Translations under genes and position numbers: made by a program | Source of the DNA: Lachnospiraceae bacterium | Lineage (GTDB): Bacteria; Bacillota; Clostridia; Lachnospirales; Lachnospiraceae | NCBI GenBank assembly: GCA_022510615.1 | Contig: JAFLTC010000003.1 | Span: forward strand, 62,001 to 126,000 | Direction of reading: 5' to 3' | DNA: 64,000 nt | Notes under the pieces: model-generated | Told to the model about the DNA's origin: nothing | Database searches by the model: none | What the model saw: only the letters and a program-made list of their open reading frames with translations | Part shown: one piece after another, positions 1-8,629 of the stretch | Layout of the letters: every line of letters begins with the position of its first letter | Position numbering within the stretch: position 1 is the first letter of the stretch

Positions 1-732
1 ATCCGGCTCTATCCGGTACTCTCTCCCCTGATATTTATATTCCGGCAAAAGCTTATATTCGTTTTCTCCCAGCTGTCGCATCTGCCCCCCAAACTCCTCC
101 ATCATTTTCATAGATATACGGACATAGGCTTTTGCATCCCGCTTCCCCGTCAGTAAAATGCTCCTCTCACTCTTACAAAGCACACCGGTAAGCAAAAGCG
201 CACTTAAAAACTGACTGCTTTCATCTATATTTAAAAGAACCTTTTCCTCCGATGCCGTCTCCTTTTTTCCACAAATCCGAAAAGGAAAGGCATAGGATTC
301 TTCCTTGTATTCAAAGTTTACTCCCATTTGCTCCAATGCTTCCAGAAGCGGACGCATCGGTCTTTTCTTCATCTGTTCTGAGGCCTCTACCTCATAGCAT
401 CCCCCGGACAGGGCAAGCATAGCCGTCAGAAATCTTGCTGCAGTTCCGGCACTTCCCACGTAAACGGACACATTGTCCCTTGGTATTTTCCCACCACAAC
501 CGGTTATCGCAACCTCTTTCTTATCTTCCTTTACTTCTATTTCATAGCCCAGGGTTTCCAGTGCTTCCATAAACACCCGGGAATCATCACTGAATAAAAC
601 CCCTTTGAGTACACTCTTTCCCTCTGCCAGTGCCGCTAACATCAGTGCACGGTTTGTGATGCTTTTTGAGCCGGGTACACTGACCCGGATATGCGGTGGT
701 TCCCGAAATGGCTTCATGGCAAACTGTTTCAT
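1..732 (-). CDS. aroA: 3-phosphoshikimate 1-carboxyvinyltransferase (EPSP synthase), 3' part cut off by window edge
   Basis: AroA joins phosphoenolpyruvate to shikimate 3-phosphate in the cytoplasmic chorismate (aromatic amino acid) pathway. The first 244 codons are present; the family is usually about 420-430 residues, so the C-terminal domain lies outside the window. The substrate-binding loop PGSKSITNRAL is at residues 20-30 with its lysine at 23, and the conserved GSAGTAARF stretch is at 93-101. The ATG at 732 has a GGAGG site six bases upstream. The gene follows an intrinsic terminator that closes the transketolase operon, so it needs read-through or its own promoter, and I see no convincing one. 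Family assignment is secure; completeness cannot be judged. Confidence 0.95.
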   Translation of the reverse strand, partial: MKQFAMKPFREPPHIRVSVPGSKSITNRALMLAALAEGKSVLKGVLFSDDSRVFMEALETLGYEIEVKEDKKEVAITGCGGKIPRDNVSVYVGSAGTAARFLTAMLALSGGCYEVEASEQMKKRPMRPLLEALEQMGVNFEYKEESYAFPFRICGKKETASEEKVLLNIDESSQFLSALLLTGVLCKSERSILLTGKRDAKAYVRISMKMMEEFGGQMRQLGENEYKLLPEYKYQGREYRIEPD

Positions 733-754
733 AAAAATCCTCCATTCCGAAATT

Positions 755-787
755 AAAAAACTTCGCCCCCGCATTCCTACGGGGGCG
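755..787 (-). terminator. Rho-independent terminator of the transaldolase-transketolase operon
   Basis: A perfect 7-bp stem (CGCCCCC at 764-770 with GGGGGCG at 781-787, 10-base loop) is followed on the minus strand by a T-rich tract at 755-763. It starts 33 bases beyond the stop codon of the transketolase C-terminal subunit gene and lies before the aroA start. Confidence 0.85.
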
Positions 788-819
788 TATCAAATTTCCT
801 CTTGGCATTTCTTCTACGA

Positions 820-1761
820 TTACTTGCAGAATGCCTTTACTTTCTCATAGATGCTGTCCGCATCCAGACCGTATTTCTTCACTAATTCTACGGCAGGACC
901 GGATTCACCAAATACGTCATTCACGCCAATCCGGCATACCTTTGTCGGGCATTTCTCAGATAATACATCACATACGGCACTGCCAAGACCGCCAATGATA
1001 GAATGTTCCTCTACGGTAACCACTTTGCCGGTTTCCTTCGCAGAAGCCACAATCAAATCCTCATCCAGAGGTTTAATCGTATGGATATTAATTACTTTGG
1101 CATCAATACCGTCTGCTGCCAACTTCTCGGCTGCCTCCAAACAGTTGGATACCGGAAGTCCGGAAGCAACAATGGTCACATCCTTACCTTCACGGAGAAC
1201 GACACCCTTACCTAACTCAAATTTATAATCCGGCTTATCATTGATAACCGGAACAGCCAGTCTTCCAAAGCGGAGGTAGCATGGTCCTTCATGCTCATAA
1301 GCGGCACGAACGGCAGCCTTTGCCTCCACATCGTCGGAAGGAACAATTACTGTCATGCCAGGAATCGTACGCATCAGAGCAACATCCTCGTTACACTGAT
1401 GGGTCGCACCATCCTCACCAACGGAGATACCCGCATGGGTCGCACCGATTTTAACATTTAATTTCGGATAACCGATGGAGTTACGAACCTGCTCAAAGGC
1501 ACGTCCGGCTGCGAACATGGCAAAGGAACTGGCAAACGGAACTTTGCCGGTAGTGGCAATTCCTGCCGCAATTCCCATCATATTACACTCTGCAATACCA
1601 CAGTCAATGTGACGTTCCGGGAACGCCTTCTTAAATACACCGGTCTTTGTGGCAGCAGCAAGGTCGGCATCCAGTACAACAAGGTTATCAAATTCAGCAC
1701 CCAGTTCTGCAAGAGCATTACCGTAGCTTTCACGGGTCGCTATCTTTTTTACTTCTGACAT
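820..1761 (-). CDS. Transketolase, C-terminal subunit (pyrimidine-binding plus C-terminal domains)
   Basis: Second half of a two-polypeptide transketolase, which moves two-carbon ketol units between sugar phosphates in the non-oxidative pentose phosphate pathway using thiamine diphosphate. The 313-residue protein matches the pyrimidine-binding and C-terminal domains. The catalytic glutamate that activates the cofactor is expected in GIAECNMMG (E58). Single-chain transketolases are about 650 residues; here 278 plus 313 add up to nearly that. The ATG at 1761 lies 13 bases inside the N-terminal subunit gene and has an AGGTGAG site, so the two halves are translationally coupled. Split transketolases are common in Clostridia and archaea, so this is not a frameshift. 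A strong terminator follows. Confidence 0.95.
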   Translation of the reverse strand: MSEVKKIATRESYGNALAELGAEFDNLVVLDADLAAATKTGVFKKAFPERHIDCGIAECNMMGIAAGIATTGKVPFASSFAMFAAGRAFEQVRNSIGYPKLNVKIGATHAGISVGEDGATHQCNEDVALMRTIPGMTVIVPSDDVEAKAAVRAAYEHEGPCYLRFGRLAVPVINDKPDYKFELGKGVVLREGKDVTIVASGLPVSNCLEAAEKLAADGIDAKVINIHTIKPLDEDLIVASAKETGKVVTVEEHSIIGGLGSAVCDVLSEKCPTKVCRIGVNDVFGESGPAVELVKKYGLDADSIYEKVKAFCK

Positions 1762-2585
1762 AAAGACTCACCTGCTTTCTCTAATTCTTCCATTGCCTGT
1801 GCATACTGCTCATCATTTGGAGCGGTTCCATGCCAGCCAACCTGATTTTCCATAAAGGAAACGCCCTTTCCTTTTACTGTTTTTGCGATAATGGCAGTCG
1901 GCATACCCTTCGTAGCCTTTGCCTCATCAAAAGCAGCCTTCAGAGCATCAAAGTCATGCCCGTCCACATTAATAACATGGAAACCAAAGGCCTTAAATTT
2001 TTCATCGATTGGATATGGGGAACATACTTCCTCCACGGAACCGTCAATCTGTAATCCATTATTATCTACGATGGCAACAAAATTGTCCAGTTTTTTGTGT
2101 CCGGCAAACATAGCGGCCTCCCAGACCTGTCCTTCCTGAATCTCGCCATCTCCTAACAGCGTATATACACGGTAATTATCATTGCTGAGTTTCGCAGACA
2201 ATGCCATGCCTACCGCTGCGGAAATTCCCTGTCCCAGAGAACCGCTGGACATGTCCACACCCGGAATATGTTTTTTGTCCGGATGACCCTGCAGATAAGA
2301 ACCAACCTTACGCAGAGTTACCAAATCCTCTACCGGGAAAAAGCCTCTGTTTGCCAGAGCGGAATAATATCCCGGTGCCGTGTGTCCCTTACTCAGCACA
2401 AAACGGTCCCGGTCTGCCTTGTCCGGATTCTTCGGATCTACATTTAGCTCCTCAAAGAACAGATAAGTATAAATGTCGGCTGCCGACAAAGAACCGCCCG
2501 GATGACCGGACTTTGCGTTATATACAGCAGTCACTGCGCCCTTACGGACATTGACAGCTGTTTTCTGAAGTTCCAACTTGTTCAT
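1749..2585 (-). CDS. Transketolase, N-terminal subunit (thiamine diphosphate-binding)
   Basis: Carries the diphosphate-binding domain of a split transketolase. Visible motifs are SGHPGGS (H28) and SKGHTAPGYY (H68), which contribute active-site histidines in this family, and the GDGE...NN thiamine diphosphate / metal signature (residues 145-148 and 175-176). The ATG at 2585 follows AGAAGGAG at good spacing. It is the middle gene of a transaldolase - TK N-half - TK C-half operon, with 39 bases to the transaldolase stop and a 13-base overlap with the C-half. The pair must act as a heteromer, since neither half alone has a complete active site. Confidence 0.95.
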   Translation of the reverse strand: MNKLELQKTAVNVRKGAVTAVYNAKSGHPGGSLSAADIYTYLFFEELNVDPKNPDKADRDRFVLSKGHTAPGYYSALANRGFFPVEDLVTLRKVGSYLQGHPDKKHIPGVDMSSGSLGQGISAAVGMALSAKLSNDNYRVYTLLGDGEIQEGQVWEAAMFAGHKKLDNFVAIVDNNGLQIDGSVEEVCSPYPIDEKFKAFGFHVINVDGHDFDALKAAFDEAKATKGMPTAIIAKTVKGKGVSFMENQVGWHGTAPNDEQYAQAMEELEKAGESLCQK

Positions 2586-2624
2586 AATTAATCTCCTTCT
2601 ATAAAGTTAATATATTGCGATTCT

Positions 2625-3278
2625 TTATTCGCCGAAAACGGCAATATAGTCTTTCTGGAATTTCTCAATACCGCTATCGGTCAGCGGATGCTTCGTCATC
2701 TGCTCGATTACGCCATATGGTACGGTAGCAATATCAGCACCGGCCAGTGCACAATCGGTAACATGAATCGGATTACGAACACTGGCAGCAATAATCTGGG
2801 TATCCAGATCATGCACTGCAAAAATATCGGAAATATCACGAATCAAATCAATACCTGCCTGTGAAATATCATCCAGACGTCCTAAGAAAGGAGATACATA
2901 AGTAGCACCTGCTCTGGCTGCCAACAATGCCTGATTGGCAGTGAAAATCAATGTTACATTTACTTTGATGCCTTCGCTTGTCAAAGTTTTTGTTGCCTTC
3001 AGTCCCTCTGCTGTCATCGGAATTTTAACAACCATATTTTCATGGATTCTGGCAATCTCACGACCCTCTTTAATCATTCCCTCTGCATCTACGGTAGTAG
3101 CTTTCACCTCTCCGCTGATTGGTCCGTCTACAATAGAAGCAATCTCAGCAATAACCTGATTGAAGTCTCTTCCCTCTTTTGCAATCAGTGAAGGATTTGT
3201 CGTAACACCACAAATAACCCCCATATCATTCGCCTTTTTAATATCCTCTACATTGGCTGTGTCAATAAAAAATCTCAT
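2625..3278 (-). CDS. Small transaldolase / fructose-6-phosphate aldolase family protein
   Basis: Class I aldolase of the short (about 215-residue) transaldolase subfamily that includes TalC and fructose-6-phosphate aldolase. The Schiff-base lysine is expected at K85 in [18 protein letters not shown] (residues 26-36) is the other family signature. At 217 residues it has the normal length. It is the first gene of the operon with the split transketolase, so transaldolase activity (dihydroxyacetone transfer between sedoheptulose 7-phosphate and glyceraldehyde 3-phosphate) is the likelier role; sequence alone cannot exclude the aldolase. The ATG at 3278 has GGAGGG about ten bases upstream, and a sigma-A type promoter lies 45-75 bases upstream. 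Confidence 0.92.
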   Translation of the reverse strand: MRFFIDTANVEDIKKANDMGVICGVTTNPSLIAKEGRDFNQVIAEIASIVDGPISGEVKATTVDAEGMIKEGREIARIHENMVVKIPMTAEGLKATKTLTSEGIKVNVTLIFTANQALLAARAGATYVSPFLGRLDDISQAGIDLIRDISDIFAVHDLDTQIIAASVRNPIHVTDCALAGADIATVPYGVIEQMTKHPLTDSGIEKFQKDYIAVFGE

Positions 3279-3321
3279 TCCTTTTTACCCTCCTAATAAG
3301 TAAATTTATATCATATGCTCT

Positions 3322-3351
3322 ATTATACAACTGAAAAGCATATAATCTCAA
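3322..3351 (-). promoter_or_regulatory. Sigma-A type promoter for the transaldolase-transketolase operon
   Basis: On the minus strand: TTGAGA (3346-3351), an 18-base spacer, and a perfect TATAAT (3322-3327), about 44 bases before the transaldolase start. Confidence 0.75.
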
Positions 3352-3391
3352 CTATTTTTTGCGATTTTGGAAACTTTTTTCCGAAAATTTT

Positions 3392-4939
3392 CTAGCCGCC
3401 ATAAAAACACATGGCATTTAATGTCAATTTCGTCATCGCCGTAAGGGGCGCACCAAAGGAAAACTGGCTGGTCACTTTCCCCTCTCCGTCATATTCTTCA
3501 TAGGTTCCTGCACCAAGCGCCGACAGTATCATATGTTCTCCAAAGCTTTCCCCGCTGCCGGCTCCGGCATAATTAACCGGCAGGTTTTCTACCTCCTCTG
3601 CCGCTTTCTTCTTTCCATCAATGGTAAAAATCACAAAGACACCTTTGCCGCCTTCCCTGACATAGGCTGTCATCGTATCATTGGTACCATCGGATTTACT
3701 GTCCTGCAAATAAAGCGTTGCCTGGGACATATTATAACGGGATACGGTTTTATCTCCTTTTACCTTCTTTTTCAGTGAAGTTTTTTTCCACGCCTTCTTA
3801 TTTCCGAGGGCAAAAGAAACCTTCGGACTTTTTCCGGTTATGGCCTCCAGCTTTATTAAACCGGAAGGGTTTTGAGTGGAAATATAAATACTTCCCGCCT
3901 TTGGCGCAGTCAGAGAACCGGCACTCACATTCTTAGGAAAGGTATAAACCACCTTCGCCTTTCCCGTTTGAAAAGAAGCGGCCAGCAGATAATCCCTCTT
4001 ATTTTTTGTAACAAGGGCATACACATTGTCGTAGCCATCATAACTGAAATCCCGTATTGGCCCGTATCCACTTATGGTAACGGTTCCAGTTACCTGCCCC
4101 AGCGCCGATACCCTTGCCACTTTCGTATCCGACACCTGATACAAAACACTGTTTGCGGACTGGTAAATTCTCTTGCCGTGTCCGGACTCTGTCATAACGA
4201 CATTGCGCAAAATCCCTGCATTATCATAGGTATATATGTTCTTATCCCTCTGGGGGAGCAGAAAGAATAATCCGTTTTCTGCCTGCTCTTTACTTTTTCC
4301 TTTTTGCACTCCGATTTTAACAGGAGCAGTAGATTTCGGCACATCATACTTGTAGAGATGAGACTCTCTCATGGCCCCTGCGCTGTCCAAAACTTCAATC
4401 AGGATATAATTTTTCATGCCCGGAATCAGACCGCCCACCGTAAATTCATGGACCCTTGACAAATTATTTTCCTGTCCATTATTGACATAACGGACGTGGT
4501 CCGATATCTGCTCATCGGCAACTGTAATCGTATAGCGTATCATACCCCGGTAAGTTGTTTCAAAATAGAAATAAAAAGTATTTTCGTTGGTTCCAAATGG
4601 ATTCAATGCGATAATCGGATTTTCCAGTGTGGCATCCATACGTTTAATCACGCGGTCTAACCGCTCCCTTGCCGCCTTGGATACCGCCACGTTATAGGCG
4701 TTCTGGCTCGAGAAATTCAAAACATTTTTTTCCTCTCCCGACAACAAAAGCGCAGTAGCCTTCTTGTCCGTATCGTATCGGTAGGCTCTATCTTCATTCT
4801 GGTCACTCTGTTCCGTCTTTATCCTCTCGGCAAACTCATCGGTAACCCCACCCTTATCCAGCAGAAAAAAAGCGGCCACACCTGTCAACGCTGCCAGTAA
4901 AATAAAAGTAAGTAGTATCGGTTTTAGCACTTTTTTCAT
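3392..4939 (-). CDS. Membrane-anchored protein with arylsulfotransferase-like N-terminal domain
   Basis: A basic N-terminus and one hydrophobic segment (residues 5-27) anchor or export this 515-residue protein. Residues about 105-205 (LNPFGTN at 112-118, then a beta-rich stretch ending in a VGGLIPGMKNY turn) resemble the N-terminal domain of bacterial arylsulfate sulfotransferases (ASST). The rest looks like beta-propeller blades, again as in ASST. The catalytic histidine of true ASST could not be placed, so enzymatic activity is uncertain. It may instead be a ligand-binding or adhesive propeller. Its start overlaps the stop of the GGDEF-EAL gene by four bases (ATGA), with GGAGA upstream, so it is the third gene of the 8343-3392 operon. 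Confidence 0.55.
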   Translation of the reverse strand: MKKVLKPILLTFILLAALTGVAAFFLLDKGGVTDEFAERIKTEQSDQNEDRAYRYDTDKKATALLLSGEEKNVLNFSSQNAYNVAVSKAARERLDRVIKRMDATLENPIIALNPFGTNENTFYFYFETTYRGMIRYTITVADEQISDHVRYVNNGQENNLSRVHEFTVGGLIPGMKNYILIEVLDSAGAMRESHLYKYDVPKSTAPVKIGVQKGKSKEQAENGLFFLLPQRDKNIYTYDNAGILRNVVMTESGHGKRIYQSANSVLYQVSDTKVARVSALGQVTGTVTISGYGPIRDFSYDGYDNVYALVTKNKRDYLLAASFQTGKAKVVYTFPKNVSAGSLTAPKAGSIYISTQNPSGLIKLEAITGKSPKVSFALGNKKAWKKTSLKKKVKGDKTVSRYNMSQATLYLQDSKSDGTNDTMTAYVREGGKGVFVIFTIDGKKKAAEEVENLPVNYAGAGSGESFGEHMILSALGAGTYEEYDGEGKVTSQFSFGAPLTAMTKLTLNAMCFYGG

Positions 4940-6729
4940 TTGATTGTCTCCTTATCCAGTATTTGTTCAAATTCCTCCATCGGCATCGGACGGGCATATA
5001 AATAGCCCTGTGCCATGTCGCAGTGGATGTCCCTCAGATATTCTGCCTGTGACTCGGTTTCCACACCCTCGCAGACAACCATTTTATCTAACTCCCTTGT
5101 CAACTCCACTGTCTTTTGAATAATAATCTTGCTGACATTAGAAGTTTCCGATTCATCCAAAAAGGTCTTATCAAGTTTAATAATATCTACCGGCAACTCC
5201 TTCAAAAGATTCAGGGAGGAATATCCGGTACCAAAATCATCAATGGACCAGCGAATGCCAAGCTCTTTGAGTTTTCCCATCATCTTGGCCATATCTGACA
5301 AATTATCTTTAAAAAGTCTCTCTGTCAGTTCCAGTTCTATGTATTCGGGAGGAGTGTTGTATTTTGCCAGCACCGCAGCAATTTTCGATACATAATCGGT
5401 ATCCCCCAATAACACGCGGGACTGGTTAATGGAAACGGGCACACATTTTTTTCCTTCCTTTAATCTCCTCTGAATCATCTCGCAGACCGAACGGAGCATA
5501 TAGAAATCCAGTTCTCCAATAAATCCGTTTCTCTCAAAAATCGGTATAAATTCATCCGGATATATCGCCGTTCCGTCATGGCGAATCCACCGGGTCAGCG
5601 CCTCGGCCCCTACAATCACCCCGGTATCCAGATCATATTTCGGCTGCAAATAGGTCTTAAACTCCTTACTCTCCAGCGCCCCTTTCATGATCCGCTCGAT
5701 CCTTTTTACCTTTTCCATCCTGACATAAGTCTTGGCATCATAAAAGGCCAGATTGCTTCTTCCGGGATGCCCCAAATCTTTTCTGGCCATATTGGCACAC
5801 TCTACTATTTTTTCTATGTCATCGTTCTTGTCTTCTACAAGATAGACACCAATTCCCAAAGAAGGATCTGCCTCCGCATATTGTTTGCCTATCGTACGGT
5901 CATATTCCCCACAGATTTTCTTTAATAAGCTTTTTAACGCCTTTACTTCATTATATGTAATAAGAACAAGAAAATGGTCCGCTACACTGCGGCAACATAT
6001 TTTCACCGTTTTACTACAGGAAGTTAAGAGATTGGCTAACTCAATAAGAACCTGATCGGCATGCCGTAACCCATACAAATTGTTGATTTTTTCAAACTGG
6101 CCGATGTCCGTACAAAAAACGGCAAACTTCTCCTTTTCGGCAGATTTCTCTAACATCCGCTTTGCTTCCCGCTTAAAAGAATCCAGAGTATACAGACCGG
6201 TCAGGATATCGTACTGATCCTGATTCTTCATATCCTCTACCATATGCCGAATCGGTTTGCCGGACTCATTCATCACGCCATAACTTAAAAATCCTTCCCC
6301 GCTCATGGAAGTATGCAGGGAGGCAATGGCATAGTTGCCATCCTCATTTAAAATTACCATGGAAAACCGAAGTTCCCTGTATAACACGCTTGCACGATGG
6401 GGAATTCTAAGTTCTAACTCTCCATTGACATCATAGTATCCCGGGCTGAAAGCGGCAGACTCTATCCGTATTACCTTTAACACACAGTCCACAGGTATAT
6501 GATTTATTTCTTTTTTCAGCAGATTTTCATATTCTTCCTTATTGTGGGCAATCAGATAATCCTTATGCCCCATCCACCGCACGTCATTTTTTACATGACG
6601 CAAAACGCCCTCCAAATCTTGGCGGACATAAAAGGCATAGAAATGGTTTAGGGCAATTTGCTTTACCCATTCTTCCATTAAATCATTATCCAGTACCTGC
6701 CGTTCCGAATAAACTGGCAATACCTTCAC
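4936..6729 (-). CDS. GGDEF-EAL protein, degenerate GGDEF, probable c-di-GMP phosphodiesterase
   Basis: Three regions are visible. Residues about 20-145 look like an NTF2/SnoaL-type sensory domain. A GGDEF-type domain spans about 170-335. An EAL domain spans about 345-590. The diguanylate cyclase signature is VADHF (249-253) instead of GGDEF, so cyclase activity is unlikely. The EAL domain keeps EAL (376-378), the aspartate pair in DDFGTGYSSL (from 497), K518 and E554, so c-di-GMP hydrolysis is likely. No membrane segment is seen, so it is cytoplasmic. The chosen GTG start (6729) sits right next to GGGGAG; a TTG three codons later has better spacing. It lies between the beta-CASP nuclease gene (12-base gap) and the ASST-like gene (4-base overlap). 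Confidence 0.85.
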   Translation of the reverse strand: MKVLPVYSERQVLDNDLMEEWVKQIALNHFYAFYVRQDLEGVLRHVKNDVRWMGHKDYLIAHNKEEYENLLKKEINHIPVDCVLKVIRIESAAFSPGYYDVNGELELRIPHRASVLYRELRFSMVILNEDGNYAIASLHTSMSGEGFLSYGVMNESGKPIRHMVEDMKNQDQYDILTGLYTLDSFKREAKRMLEKSAEKEKFAVFCTDIGQFEKINNLYGLRHADQVLIELANLLTSCSKTVKICCRSVADHFLVLITYNEVKALKSLLKKICGEYDRTIGKQYAEADPSLGIGVYLVEDKNDDIEKIVECANMARKDLGHPGRSNLAFYDAKTYVRMEKVKRIERIMKGALESKEFKTYLQPKYDLDTGVIVGAEALTRWIRHDGTAIYPDEFIPIFERNGFIGELDFYMLRSVCEMIQRRLKEGKKCVPVSINQSRVLLGDTDYVSKIAAVLAKYNTPPEYIELELTERLFKDNLSDMAKMMGKLKELGIRWSIDDFGTGYSSLNLLKELPVDIIKLDKTFLDESETSNVSKIIIQKTVELTRELDKMVVCEGVETESQAEYLRDIHCDMAQGYLYARPMPMEEFEQILDKETIK

Positions 6730-6741
6730 CTCCCCTAAGGA

Positions 6742-8343
6742 TTACCGATCCCATTTATCACACAGTGCATGAATCTGATCCGTAAATCTGGCTGTATCTT
6801 TATTACTCAGCCCTTCATTCTTTCGTATTACCGCAATTAAGCGTTGTCCCGCTGTCATCAGGCGGGTAAACATATCACTGGAACGCCTCTTCGCCGCTGT
6901 CTTCTTCTTAACAGCAACCGGAAGCGCTTCTTTCACAAATTCGCCACTCAGCAAATCAAAAACCGTACCGCTATATGGTGCCGACGCAATAAATCCGTGT
7001 TCCTCCAATGTCCGGGTAAATCCCGTACACACCGTATCCTCACCGTGGACAACAAAAACATGTCTCGGCGGTCTCTCCGTAAAACTACTGACCCATTTTA
7101 TAAGTCCGTTTTTATCTGCATGCCCACTGATACCGGAAATTTTCGTAATCTTGGCCTTTACTTCCACCGACTCACCAAACAGTTTTACCTGTTCCACTCC
7201 TTCTAACAGGGAGCGTCCTAACGTCCCCACTGTCTGGTATCCCACAAACACAATGGTACTTTCACTCCGCCACAGATTGTGCTTCAAGTGGTGACGGATT
7301 CGCCCTGCCTCACACATACCCGAGGCAGAAATAATTACCTTCGGCTCCATATCAAAATTTATCGCTTTACTGTCATCGCTCGTAATGGACAGCTTCAATC
7401 CCGGAAATCCGATAGGATTAATCCCCTTGTCCACAAGGGCTCTGGCCTCGTCATCAAAGCACTGCTGAACATTTTTCCCAAAAATATTTGTAGCCTCTAC
7501 CGCCAAAGGGCTGTCTACATATACTTCAAAATCCGGATTTGTCCGGATTCTATTTTCCTCTTTAATCTGCCGGAGAAAATAAAGCAACTCCTGAGTACGC
7601 CCCACCGCAAAGGAAGGAATTACAACATTTCCTCCCCGCTCAAAGGTCTCCTCAATAATTTCTGCCAGTTCCCCGACATAATCCGGCGTCTCGCCATGGG
7701 AGCGGTCCCCGTATGTCGATTCCATAACCACATAGTCCGCCGCCTTTGTGTAGGTGGGGTCTTTTAGAATCGGCTTGTTTACGTTTCCAATATCCCCCGA
7801 AAATACAATCGTGCGCTCTTCTCCGTTTTCTTTGGCAAATACTTCAATAGAAGCAGAACCAAGCAAATGTCCTACGTCAGTAAAACGGACCGTAACCTCA
7901 TCGCAAATATGAATCAGGCTGCCATAATCGCATGATACCAACAGGCGAATCGCCCCCATGGCATCTTCCATCGTATATAGGGGCTCATAGGTTTCTCCTC
8001 CGGTTCTCTGAGCCTTCCGGTTTCGCCATTCCGCCTCAAACTGCTGGATATGGGCACTGTCCCGAAGCATAATGCGGCTCAAATCCACGGTTGCCTTCGT
8101 AGCGTAGACTTGTCCTCTGAATCCCCGTGCATAAAGCATCGGCAAAAGGCCTGTATGGTCAATATGGGCATGAGTCAGAAGAATGAAATCAATCTCTGAC
8201 GGATTTACCGGAATTTCCTGGTTCTCAAAAAGGTTTTTGCCCTGCTCCATTCCAATATCAACACAAAACTTCTTATTTCCCGCTTCCATATAGTGGCAGC
8301 TTCCCGTCACCTCATGGTCCGCGCCCACAAATACCAGCTTCAT
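6742..8343 (-). CDS. Beta-CASP metallo-beta-lactamase fold RNase-like protein
   Basis: A 533-residue member of the metallo-beta-lactamase/beta-CASP group (YSH1/CPSF-like bacterial branch), most of which act on RNA using two zinc ions. The metal-binding HAHIDH motif is at residues 58-63, and later motifs include the DIGN, HGE and SGHAD stretches. The last ~60 residues are a basic extension with no motif I recognise. It is distinct from RNase J (about 555 residues, different C-terminal domain). A clean promoter precedes it and AAGGGGAAGG precedes the ATG at 8343. It heads an operon with the GGDEF-EAL and ASST-like genes. The exact substrate is not predictable. Confidence 0.85.
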   Translation of the reverse strand: MKLVFVGADHEVTGSCHYMEAGNKKFCVDIGMEQGKNLFENQEIPVNPSEIDFILLTHAHIDHTGLLPMLYARGFRGQVYATKATVDLSRIMLRDSAHIQQFEAEWRNRKAQRTGGETYEPLYTMEDAMGAIRLLVSCDYGSLIHICDEVTVRFTDVGHLLGSASIEVFAKENGEERTIVFSGDIGNVNKPILKDPTYTKAADYVVMESTYGDRSHGETPDYVGELAEIIEETFERGGNVVIPSFAVGRTQELLYFLRQIKEENRIRTNPDFEVYVDSPLAVEATNIFGKNVQQCFDDEARALVDKGINPIGFPGLKLSITSDDSKAINFDMEPKVIISASGMCEAGRIRHHLKHNLWRSESTIVFVGYQTVGTLGRSLLEGVEQVKLFGESVEVKAKITKISGISGHADKNGLIKWVSSFTERPPRHVFVVHGEDTVCTGFTRTLEEHGFIASAPYSGTVFDLLSGEFVKEALPVAVKKKTAAKRRSSDMFTRLMTAGQRLIAVIRKNEGLSNKDTARFTDQIHALCDKWDR

Positions 8344-8378
8344 ACCTTCCCCTTCTTCCCAACTGTATTAGTCTTTAT

Positions 8379-8407
8379 ATTATACTTTATTTCTTTGGTT
8401 CCGTCAA
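8379..8407 (-). promoter_or_regulatory. Sigma-A promoter for the beta-CASP / GGDEF-EAL / ASST-like operon
   Basis: On the minus strand: TTGACG (8402-8407), a 17-base spacer, and TATAAT (8379-8384), 36 bases before the ATG. The -35 box abuts the repeat cluster that begins at 8411. Confidence 0.85.
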
Positions 8408-8410
8408 TAT

Positions 8411-8555
8411 GGCGTGGCTGAAAAACGCACGCCTTACAAGTTTGGCAAAGCCAAACTTGCTCCGCACAAGAGAGTAACACCTCGGCGTGGCTGAAAAACG
8501 CACGCCACTCCGCACAGAGAGTACACATCATCAATGATGGCGCAGCTGAAAAACC
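8411..8555. repeat. Intergenic repeat cluster with hairpin units
   Basis: A 23-base unit occurs at 8411-8433 and identically at 8484-8506; its ends GGCGTG and CACGCC pair into a hairpin around a loop containing GAAAAAC. A third, shortened copy (GGCGCAGCTGAAAAACC) is at 8539-8555. Between copies 1 and 2 is a perfect 10-bp hairpin (CAAGTTTGGC at 8437-8446, three-base loop, GCCAAACTTG at 8450-8459). The spacers after copies 1 and 2 also match each other (CTCCGCACA...GAGAGTA at about 8460 and 8508). The cluster fills the space between two divergent promoters. Open reading frames across it look accidental. Confidence 0.8.
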
Positions 8556-8559
8556 AGAG

Positions 8560-8588
8560 TTGAATCTTACCGGTGGATTTGCTATAAT
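8560..8588 (+). promoter_or_regulatory. Sigma-A promoter for carbamate kinase gene
   Basis: TTGAAT (8560-8565), 17-base spacer, TATAAT (8583-8588), followed 42 bases later by the ATG of the kinase gene with GGAGG at good spacing. Confidence 0.85.
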
Positions 8589-8629
8589 AAAAGCAATATT
8601 GACTAATTTTTGACAATGGAGGATACACC

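Noticed and set aside
587-808. 73-codon minus-strand ORF over the start of aroA
   Set aside because: Out of frame with the well-supported aroA and spans the terminator.
820-2585. Transketolase broken by a frameshift
   Set aside because: The second half has its own ATG and ribosome-binding site and the halves overlap by 13 bases, the normal form of two-subunit transketolases.
3363-3392. Terminator after the arylsulfotransferase-like gene
   Set aside because: An AT-rich stem with a bulge is present but no T-run follows on the minus strand.
8340-8534. 64-codon minus-strand ORF across the repeat cluster
   Set aside because: It crosses a promoter and the hairpin repeats, overlaps the start of the beta-CASP gene and has no ribosome-binding site; its residues are just the repeat translated.
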